This document shows, piece by piece, positions 6,660-12,811 of a stretch of 13,930 nt of DNA. The stretch is from G001797105 sp964528155 (GTDB lineage Bacteria > Chloroflexota > Anaerolineae > Anaerolineales > E44-bin32), in assembly GCA_964528155.1 (NCBI GenBank), contig CAZGRL010000094.1, forward strand, positions 1 to 13,930, in the 5' to 3' direction. Made by a program: the position numbers and the translations under genes. Positions within the stretch are counted from its first letter, which is position 1. Each line of letters begins with the position of its first letter. The notes under the pieces were generated by a model. The model was given only the letters and a program-made list of their open reading frames with translations. It was not told where the DNA came from and searched no databases.

Positions 6660-6946
6660 GGCTGTCGCTTGCGCCTCACCGGCCGTATGGGGCCAAGGCC
6701 TTCGGAGTCGTCGAGCTCTGCGACCGATTGTGCCATCGACTTGGATTCCGCGGCCGATCGTCGACCTCTGGCCCGGGCCTGGGCGACTGCCTTCTTGACA
6801 GACTCTAGGTCTCGTGTTGGGACAGTCTCGAGGTAGCGCTCGAGCAACTCGACCATGATGTTGTTGACCGATCGGTTCTCGACCAGCGCGTGATAGCGTA
6901 GGGCTTCATGGGCGCGATCCGGAACCCGCAGCGTTATCTGCTTCAC
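6656..6946 (-). CDS. Ribbon-helix-helix antitoxin-like protein upstream of fic
   Basis: This 96-residue protein begins KQITLRVPDRAHEALRYHAL, followed by NRSVNNIMVELLERYLE: a beta strand, helix, turn, helix pattern of Arc/CopG-like RHH repressors (residues 2-40). The remainder is charged (QARARGRRSAAES, ending in RRKRQP) and could contact the Fic partner or nucleic acid. The GTG start at 6946 is set by AGGAGG five bases upstream on the minus strand. Its stop overlaps the Fic start by four bases. A promoter with repeated ATACT elements lies upstream. The order small DNA-binding protein then toxin is classical, although Fic toxins are better known with Phd-type or FicA-type partners. The antitoxin role is inferred. 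Confidence 0.8.
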   Translation of the reverse strand: MKQITLRVPDRAHEALRYHALVENRSVNNIMVELLERYLETVPTRDLESVKKAVAQARARGRRSAAESKSMAQSVAELDDSEGLGPIRPVRRKRQP

Positions 6947-6977
6947 ATGACCTCCTCGAGTTCTCAGGTGAATGCAT

Positions 6978-7012
6978 GATACTATAATGCCATACTGTCA
7001 CTCTCTTGTCAA
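6978..7012 (-). promoter_or_regulatory. Promoter and operator of the RHH-Fic operon
   Basis: On the minus strand TTGACA (7012-7007) is a consensus -35. A 17-bp spacing gives CATTAT (6989-6984) as the -10; TATAGT (6986-6981) is a better hexamer but 20 bp away. Half-sites GATACTAT (6978-6985) and ATACTGTC (6992-6999) form an imperfect inverted repeat (6 of 8) around the -10, as expected for RHH autorepression. ATACT also recurs as a direct repeat 13 bp apart. Confidence 0.55.
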
Positions 7013-7194
7013 GGCGCGCCGGGCGGTCAGAACCACCCGATCGGACTTCCCAATGGAGGCGGCCGCCGACAGCCCACACGCTGTCGAGCCGCGTCAAGCT
7101 GGACCAAGTGCCGGGACCCTGGGCGTTGTCGCTCTCGGCCCAAAGGGGGTGGGGCTGCTGCCAAGGTTTGAGGGGTCTCACGCAGCGCGAGCTA

Positions 7195-7222
7195 ATGCAA
7201 CTAAATAGCGGCTAAGTTGCAT
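7195..7222 (+). repeat. 28-bp dif-like palindromic site, copy 3 (best conserved)
   Basis: The left arm is ATGCAACTAAA, the centre tagcgg and the right arm CTAAGTTGCAT. The outer 8 bases of the arms are exact reverse complements (ATGCAACT / AGTTGCAT) and the full arms match at 9 of 11. It lies upstream of the RHH-Fic promoter and 5' of the IS3 orfB remnant. Confidence 0.75.
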
Positions 7223-7300
7223 CCAAGCCCGACTATGCGTTGCTTGGTTGACAACCACCGGCCTTCATTCCCGATCTGGCCACCCGAGTGCAGGCAAGAT

Positions 7301-7423
7301 CCGGCGGCGGAGTCGGATGCCATCTTGGCCAATCGGATCCGCTGGATCCACCTTGCTGAGCTGGCCGATCAGGGCATGCGCGTGGGTCGCAAGCGAGTGG
7401 CTCGCCTGAGGCAGGCGGGCGGA
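7301..7423 (+). pseudogene. IS3-family orfB (transposase) remnant
   Basis: The translation in this frame includes SDAILANRIRWIHLA joined directly to ELADQGMRVGRKRVARL and then RQAGG. IS3-group OrfB proteins have the same elements (an acidic/hydrophobic helix ending in I-x-x-IH, a Tyr/Gly-containing segment, then EL-x-x-x-G-x-x-V-x-x-KRV-x-RLMR-x-AGL). The segment of about a dozen residues between IH and EL appears deleted, and a residue is missing before the AG. No DDE catalytic core follows before the frame stops at 7549. I read it as a fossil fragment. The similarity rests on about 40 residues recalled from memory, so it needs a database search. Confidence 0.45.
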
Positions 7424-7672
7424 AAGGATCTGGGCGATCTAGGACCACGAAGCGTCATGCGACGCCCGTCACTAGGTGCGAGAATGCTGATTGCACAGCC
7501 TGGGCCTCACCGCCACGGCGATCCACCCCCTGCCAAAAGGATCTGCTGACACTGACCCGTTCGAGGGGATCACCATTCTCTTGTCAGCAGCATTTCTGTG
7601 AATGCTCCACTCGCAGAATCGCAAATGGGGGGAGATCAAGGAATCGATGGGCTTCTTTCTGTATCTGAGCTG

Positions 7673-7700
7673 ATGCAACCAGATGTTTGTTGAGTTGCAC
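7673..7700 (+). repeat. 28-bp dif-like palindromic site, copy 4
   Basis: The left arm is ATGCAACCAGA, the centre tgtttg and the right arm TTGAGTTGCAC. It ends 20 bp before the Shine-Dalgarno sequence of the split lipoprotein gene, so it could also affect that gene's promoter region. Confidence 0.65.
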
Positions 7701-7731
7701 GCCTATTTCCCCAGAGCGCTGGAGGTGTGAG

Positions 7732-8424
7732 ATGAATCGAAGTGCACCAATTGCAGTTCTGGCGGTGTTGTTAGTCGCCAGTCTCGCGTGTGCCTTCCTC
7801 CAGAAAGAAGCTGCCGGTACAGAGGCCGGCATAGACCAGACCTCGACAGGAGAGCTTCAAACAGAAGCTACGAAGGAGGAGCCCCTTTCCCCCAGCAATC
7901 CCAGCAACCCCCAGGAGGTGGCGCCGACTCCAGCTGGCTCGGTGTGCCAGCCGGAAAGATGGAAAGTCTTATCAAGAGGGGCTTCGGTTTTTCCCTATTC
8001 TCCCGGTTGGAACGCTGTTATTGTAGCAGTTGCATTTGAAAACGGGAGTGACAACTGGGGCGCGCTGACCGTCAGCGTGGGCAAGGACAAGGCAATCCTG
8101 CAGACGGAAGATGGCTACACATATGGTCCCGAGCGGGAGATCGATGTGACCTTCCCGGAGGCGTCTGGGCGGGTAACCTTTCGAACTATATCTTTCCAGA
8201 CGAGGTTTCTGCCGCCGGGGTTTGTAGTGGCGGGAGACTCAGCCGATGCGGGCGGATATTACCTGATCCCGTTCAAGGTTGCGGACACTCAACAGAGTTT
8301 CACGCTGACATTGAGCGGTCTCCAGGTTGTCTGTGCTCCACCGGGGGCGAAACTCGGTGATGCCGTTGCTGAACCGCTCGCGGCCGTCACTCTCAAGATG
8401 ACCGAGGGGGGAGCGATAGTGTAG
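7732..8424 (+). CDS. Lipoprotein, N-terminal part of an amber-split gene
   Basis: This 230-residue protein starts at ATG 7732, with GGAGGT at 7721-7726. A Lys/Arg-poor but hydrophobic signal (IAVLAVLLVASLAC) ends in a lipobox with C20 as the lipidation site, so the protein should be exported and anchored to the membrane. A linker rich in Glu, Thr, Ser and Pro follows (residues 25-70). From residue 73 (VCQPERWKVLS) to about 215 lies a beta-rich domain of DUF4352/immunoglobulin-like character: VIVAVAFENGSDNWGAL, LQTEDGYTYGP, and later GYYLIPFKVAD. The frame ends in TAG (8422-8424) right after GGAIV, while the same frame continues with plausible protein (8425-8820). It resembles the lipoprotein at 12812. 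The product is unknown; cell-surface anchoring is the only safe statement. Confidence 0.75.
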   Translation: MNRSAPIAVLAVLLVASLACAFLQKEAAGTEAGIDQTSTGELQTEATKEEPLSPSNPSNPQEVAPTPAGSVCQPERWKVLSRGASVFPYSPGWNAVIVAVAFENGSDNWGALTVSVGKDKAILQTEDGYTYGPEREIDVTFPEASGRVTFRTISFQTRFLPPGFVVAGDSADAGGYYLIPFKVADTQQSFTLTLSGLQVVCAPPGAKLGDAVAEPLAAVTLKMTEGGAIV

Positions 8425-8820
8425 CCAACAACCCGGCAAGTGCCGAGTATCAAAGAGGCAGTTGCGATCGATGGGGTTGGAACCCTCAATCTCGAGTCGA
8501 TTGAGAGAAGGGGCTCAACTGAGGGCCCCGAGGAAGTATATCTCCGATTCGCGCTGACCAACGCAAGTGGTGGTTACGACGCCAAAGGGACCTTCGATGG
8601 CTATGTGGTCGGCGACGACGGGATAGTTCACAGACTTGGCTGGGGAATGAGTGGGTATGGGTCCGATTTCAGCCCATTCTACTCTGTAGGGCCGGGTCAG
8701 ACGGGGGAAGTCAGCATGGGCTTCCTCGCACCTTCGTGGGTCGAGAATCTCAAGCTGGTTCTAACGGACCAGGACGGTCGCTACATAGGCCCAATGTCCA
8801 TCCCGGACCGGCCTCAATGA
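8425..8820 (+). pseudogene. C-terminal part of the split lipoprotein, cut off by an amber codon
   Basis: Directly after the TAG at 8422-8424 the same frame reads PTTRQVPSIKEAVAIDG and continues to a TGA at 8820 with a beta-rich domain: VYLRFALTNASGGYDAKGTF, then GYVVGDDGIVHRLGW, then VENLKLVLTDQDGRYI. This wording (alternating hydrophobics, an x-x-LTN turn, a final LVLTD) is typical of the second Ig-like domain in such lipoproteins. A GTG at 8440 could start a separate 126-residue protein, but no ribosome binding site precedes it and there is no signal peptide. One base change from TAC or TAT to TAG explains the break best; a sequencing error or stop readthrough is also possible. Confidence 0.6.
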
Positions 8821-9022
8821 GACCATCCGCAAGAACAAGGAGTCGGAGCCCTACAGTCGCAGGACGATAGTCTTGACTCTTGCGCACACGCGCACATGAA
8901 ACAAACAACGATAGGACGAGGTTGTGACCCCCGAGAGTAGGATATGCGTGCAATTTGGAGTTGACCTTGTCGGAACGTGATGTATGCTGCGGCCAGGGCT
9001 GTGCTAGAGGAAGGGCGAAGCG

Positions 9023-9235
9023 ATGGCCAAGAAGAGGTATTCGCTGAAGTTGAAGTTCCAAGTGGTGGTGGAGGCGCTGACGGGCTAGAAAACGCCCGGG
9101 CAGATCGCTAAGCAGTATGGGATCCACCTTAGTTCGGGTGGGGCTGTGGAAGAAGGGGTTCCTCGAGCGCGGGGCGGAGCTGTTCGCGAAGGATGGCGCC
9201 GTCCAGGAGTATGGGCAAAAGGCAGAATCCGGGCT
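9023..9235 (+). pseudogene. IS3-family transposase orfA, degenerate
   Basis: The frame from ATG 9023 reads MAKKRYSLKLKFQVVVEALT-G, a TAG at 9086-9088 in place of the usual Glu codon, then KTPGQIAKQYGIHLSS. This is the helix-turn-helix start of an IS3-group OrfA (usual form EALTGEKTPGQIAKAYGIHPNS). A single-base frameshift near 9131-9135 moves the remainder to the next frame: GLWKKGFLERGAELFAKDGA, then VQEYGQKAES. Similarity stops near 9235, before the leucine zipper and orfB. The region upstream (8960-9022) is probably the element's left end, but I cannot set the terminal repeat. The gene is dead: one stop, one frameshift and a truncated 3' end. Confidence 0.85.
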
Positions 9236-9382
9236 ACGCACATTCTCCTGGAAGACACCATCGCAGTGAGATTGATCCGACCATGAGGAGCGGCTACGAT
9301 CTGCTGACACCGAATCCGTTCCGTATAGCGGCAGACAGAGCGTGACGACCATATCATGAGTGGCTTCGTCGTTCTCGAGAAG

Positions 9383-9410
9383 ATGCAACTATGTCGCGGC
9401 TAAGTTGGAT
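9383..9410 (+). repeat. 28-bp dif-like palindromic site, copy 5
   Basis: The left arm is ATGCAACTATG, the centre tcgcgg and the right arm CTAAGTTGGAT. The centre and right arm are closest to copy 3 (tagcgg, CTAAGTTGCAT). It lies about 150 bp beyond the orfA remnant and is the last copy I find in the window. Confidence 0.7.
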
Positions 9411-10117
9411 CGTCCAAGTCCATGTATGATGAACCCGTGTTGGGCCCTCGCCAGGGCGGTTAGGGCAGTATCGGTTTTCTGCTTCCATCACGGTACCTAG
9501 ACCTGAATCTTGTGCTGATGGACGATGGGGGCCGACTCATTGGACCTTGCTCGCCCCCTTAAGCCTCCTGAGTGGTTACCAGGAGAAGGTATCCAGGAGA
9601 AACTTGAGGCGGTTGCCTTACATCGCATGAATATGCACTTGGTTCTGCACGCACGCCCACTAGGCCGCAGAAGCAAGATCATTCGAATCGCAGGCAGTCC
9701 CTACGGATTCAAAAAGGGTACCTTAGAGCATTCAGCTCCAATGCTGCTAAATCCCACGAAGCGGTCCTATAAATAGTTCACATTCCGTAGCGTGAGATCT
9801 CAATGCCACAAGAAGGGCCGAGGTCTTAAGGGTTCCCATTCCTCGACCGCCCTGGAGCATTGCCACCAGCCATAGATGGTGGCGGCCGTTCAAGAAGTGA
9901 TTCCTCGTGTGCGATTTAGATTTCGCTGATCGCTTGCAGTCCCTCCAGGGGCCAGTTCGAATTGAGCCCTTTGCTTGCCATGTCCGGCGGCCATGGCTCC
10001 TGCACCAGATGGGTGAAGAGCGGTCCAAGATCACCCCCTGACCACTGGCGAGACTGTGCGTGACGAGGTGAGCCCGACTGAACGGTGAGCATATACATGG
10101 AGTGATTTCTTTGCTAT
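9411..10117. other. Gene-poor stretch, about 0.7 kb
   Basis: I see no gene I can support. A plus-strand frame of 83 codons at 9525-9776 and minus-strand frames at 9747-10034 and 9916-10098 are open, but they lack ribosome binding sites or familiar sequence. No palindromic site, tRNA or terminator is apparent. It may be the remains of decayed genes. Confidence 0.4.
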
Positions 10118-11887
10118 CTAATTCGGTATGGCACTGTCCGTGCCGACTGCCCAGTCGGGGTCAAAGTCGTCAGCCGGGTTGTTGGTCAGATTCGTCAGCC
10201 CCGTGCCGTCCGCGTTTACGACATAGATTTCCACATTTCCGTCTCTCCACGATGCAAATGCGATCTCGGTTCCATCAGGAGACCACGCGGGGAAGAAGTC
10301 TCTGGCCGGGTCGTCGGTTAGCCGCAGTAGGTCACTCCCATCGCTTCGCATGATGTAGATCTCATAGTTGCCATCACGTTCACTCACAAATGTGATCATG
10401 GAGCCATCGGGGGACCACTTGGGTTCGAACTCGTCAGCCTGAGTTCTTGTAAGCCTGAGCTGGTTTGTTCCATCAGAATCCATCACGTAAATCTCCCAGT
10501 TACCATCACGGGCTGATGTGAAGACAATCCTCTTGCCATCGGGCGACCAATGAGGAGAACTATCTGGAGTTGGGCGATTCGTCAGATTGACAAGACCAGT
10601 GCCATCTGTGTGGACCGCATAGACTTCATTCCTGATATCGTGAATCCCAGATCCCCACACAGCCCGAGAAAAGGCAATCTCGCCGTCTGGGGACCATGTT
10701 GGGTCCAACTCACTCGACTGCGGGAATGCAAGATGCTGTTGTTGGGACCCATCCGACATCATTGTATAGATGTCCTGCTCGCCGGGGACGGTGACTGTGA
10801 AAGCAATCTTCGTCCCGTCCCGGGACCAGGACGGATCAGCGTCTGTTGAAGGACTGTTCGTCAAGTTTGTTACATTCCCACCGTCGGGATCCATGGTGAA
10901 GATATCCCAATTGCCGTCTCGCGAGGAAACAAAGGCAATTCGGCCATTGAGCGAAGAAGTGGGTCCGGTCCCTACGGGTCCGTCACATGATCCGTTGTAG
11001 GTGAAGAAAAGCCAGGGGAATGGGCTAATGTAGAAGCGCAGTCGATGCCGACCTTCCATAGAGATGATGTAGGTCTCTGCGTCCTGCTCGAGAATGTGCA
11101 TGGAAATCGCCAGCCCGGTCGCCAGGATTAGCTCTGGTCCTTGAGCCGCAATGGAGCCAGCACCTGGTATCAGCAGGCCGCTCGCACTGAATAGGTTGAC
11201 CATCTGCTCCCCGGTTAGGCAGTATTCTGTGTACCAGCCTTCAAATCCGGCGTTGGCCACGATGTCCGGCCAGTCCGCAATGTACTGTGCTAGGCCGGAG
11301 AGGGAGTTGATGTCCTCTATGCCGCCCATGAGGCTGAGAACGAGTTCGACTAGGTCCCAAGCCTGCCTCGGAGGTACTGAACCAAGGGAGATGGAATGAT
11401 CGCCGCCAACGGTTTGAGTTAGTTCAGCAAGCATTCCGCTTTGCGTGGCTGGAAGATAGGCCCCCTGAGGATCGACAGCGATTATGACGAACTGGCCCGC
11501 ATAAGACATCCAGTGTACAAGAACGTGGGGGAGGGGACGTCGATCTTGTGCATCTTCGACCCTGACACGCACAAGGACACCCGCATGGGCATCTTCAATG
11601 GTCGCGTGACCGTCGACGTCGGTTGGCTTGGTATCGACTAGTGCCCCAGCATGAGCGGAAATCTGACCGGACGCGAGGGGCGTGACACTGGTTACGGGAC
11701 CCGGTGGAAGAGCTGGCGGAGTCGAAGTGGGATAGTGTTGGCTTGGGGTGCTAGGGGGGGACTCGAAGTGTGGTTGCGGCGCCGTAGACGTCGGCCTCCC
11801 AAATGAAGGCTGAGGCGGAGTCAGAAAGTTGCAGGACAGGGAAGAGACAATCAAAGCGGTTAGGAGTGTCGGGATTCTCTTGCGCAA
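10118..11887 (-). CDS. TolB/PD40-type beta-propeller lipoprotein
   Basis: This 589-residue exported lipoprotein has the signal RIPTLLTALIVSSLSC with C19 as the lipidated residue, followed by a Pro/Ser/Thr linker (20-75). Residues 76-300 form a domain I do not recognise, with a hydrophobic stretch at 237-265. Residues 315-582 are six repeats of about 45 residues with the PD40/TolB signature: RDGNWDIFTMDPDG and similar, each followed by P-x-WS(P/R)DG (354-358, 398-402, 447-451, 491-495, 535-539) and a degenerate last W579. This fits a six-bladed propeller closed at the C-terminus. Such propellers usually bind peptides, sugars or partner proteins on the cell surface. The start is TTG 11887, with GGGAGG about seven bases upstream. 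It stands alone on the minus strand. A signalling or scaffold role would be a guess. Confidence 0.9.
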   Translation of the reverse strand: MRKRIPTLLTALIVSSLSCNFLTPPQPSFGRPTSTAPQPHFESPPSTPSQHYPTSTPPALPPGPVTSVTPLASGQISAHAGALVDTKPTDVDGHATIEDAHAGVLVRVRVEDAQDRRPLPHVLVHWMSYAGQFVIIAVDPQGAYLPATQSGMLAELTQTVGGDHSISLGSVPPRQAWDLVELVLSLMGGIEDINSLSGLAQYIADWPDIVANAGFEGWYTEYCLTGEQMVNLFSASGLLIPGAGSIAAQGPELILATGLAISMHILEQDAETYIISMEGRHRLRFYISPFPWLFFTYNGSCDGPVGTGPTSSLNGRIAFVSSRDGNWDIFTMDPDGGNVTNLTNSPSTDADPSWSRDGTKIAFTVTVPGEQDIYTMMSDGSQQQHLAFPQSSELDPTWSPDGEIAFSRAVWGSGIHDIRNEVYAVHTDGTGLVNLTNRPTPDSSPHWSPDGKRIVFTSARDGNWEIYVMDSDGTNQLRLTRTQADEFEPKWSPDGSMITFVSERDGNYEIYIMRSDGSDLLRLTDDPARDFFPAWSPDGTEIAFASWRDGNVEIYVVNADGTGLTNLTNNPADDFDPDWAVGTDSAIPN

Positions 11888-12218
11888 GGTGAACCTCCCT
11901 GACAGAGGGGAGACAGCATCTTTCCCGGTATGGTTTGCGTGGGTGTAGGCGAATCAGCGAGTGGCCTCAGGGTGAACCGTCCGGCTTGAGGCGCTGTAGT
12001 CATTTTCGCGCCGCCTAGGCTCCTGTTCAACCGGCTTCGAAGGTACACTGGCCGGGGCGGATTCGGCGAGAGAGTAAGTGAAAAGTTGGGAATCAGCTGT
12101 GGTTGATGGGATGGGACGATTCTTCGATAGCAAGGAGATGTGACATAACCAGGGAACCGAGCGGGGGGAAAGCTCCTCCCATGTCTCAAGGCCCCAGGCG
12201 ACATCTGCCCGGACGCCC
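11888..12218. other. Intergenic region between divergent genes
   Basis: This is the upstream region of the minus-strand propeller lipoprotein (ribosome binding site near 11895-11900). I find no clear -35/-10 pair and no recognisable gene. Minus-strand frames at 11860-12204 and 11954-12220 look like chance frames. Confidence 0.4.
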
Positions 12219-12536
12219 ATGCTTAAGGAGACTTGTCGACCGCCCTACGATCCCGCCGGAGACACAAGCTCTGCATTTATACCTATCTTGATCGTATTCG
12301 GCCGTGCCGCCTCGCGCGTTCGCAACCTTCCAGAAGTTCAGGCGGAAAGGGTGCTGGACTTGTTGAGAAATGATCCAGATGCCGGGATCCGCAAAGTGAC
12401 GCTGAAATCGGTGGACCGGTTCAGATCCCCGCAGTTGGCGGGGAAACAGCAGCAAAAGGCCGAGACGGATCCGGAGCCGTTCATCCGCGAGCTAGCGGCA
12501 AGCACCTTGAAGAAGGTGGAGAGGCGAAAGAAGTAG
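12219..12536 (+). CDS. Short HEAT-like repeat protein, possibly a remnant
   Basis: From about 12342 the frame reads ERVLDLLRNDPDAGIRKVTL, then KSVDRFRSPQLA, then ETDPEPFIRELAASTLKKVE and a basic end. The paired helices with 'D-P-(D/E)-x-x-(I/V)-R' turns look like two HEAT-type repeats. The first 40 residues (from ATG 12219) look unlike the rest, contain Cys and Pro-rich segments and have no good ribosome binding site. I therefore suspect the 3' end of a longer gene whose start is lost, or a start further in that I cannot see. No function can be given. It would be equally fair to call it a pseudogene. Confidence 0.4.
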   Translation: MLKETCRPPYDPAGDTSSAFIPILIVFGRAASRVRNLPEVQAERVLDLLRNDPDAGIRKVTLKSVDRFRSPQLAGKQQQKAETDPEPFIRELAASTLKKVERRKK

Positions 12537-12811
12537 CCACAACCGATGGAGGACTGACTGCAGCATGGTCGAAGCAATGAAGCCTCCTGCCGGATTTCAG
12601 CGTTTGATTTTGGCTGCCGGTAGGCTAATGCTGGCTTGCAGCCGCCTTCGCCTCGTCGCGCCCACAGCACGGGTGACGCCGACCGTTGGGCGGCAGTTTC
12701 GATTCGTGTCTCGCCATAGCCTAGTACAGAAATCGACCCATATAATGACTTAGAGAGGAATTGTCCCTTCAAGCCCGAAGAGTGAGCAGGAGACCTTGAT
12801 CGGAGGATGAG

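Larger units (their letters stand above)
7013..7731. other. Decayed intergenic region with two palindromic sites and an IS remnant
   Basis: No intact gene is supported. It contains dif-like copies 3 (7195-7222) and 4 (7673-7700), 450 bp apart, and between them a transposase orfB-like remnant (7301-7423). The other open frames here resemble nothing I know. Confidence 0.5.

Noticed and set aside
6844..6871. Possible sixth copy of the 28-bp site (GCAACT ... TGTTGA)
   Set aside because: Only half of the arm bases match, and it lies inside the RHH coding sequence.
8024..8037. AGTTGCAT half-site inside the lipoprotein gene
   Set aside because: No matching left arm at the right distance; coding sequence explains it.
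47..9410. Integron attC sites or a CRISPR array as explanation for the repeats
   Set aside because: The repeats are single 28-bp palindromes without the GTTRRRY core or double-box layout of attC, and spacing from 0.5 to 5.7 kb excludes CRISPR.
9525..9776. 83-codon plus-strand frame
   Set aside because: No ribosome binding site, no recognisable sequence, within a decayed stretch.
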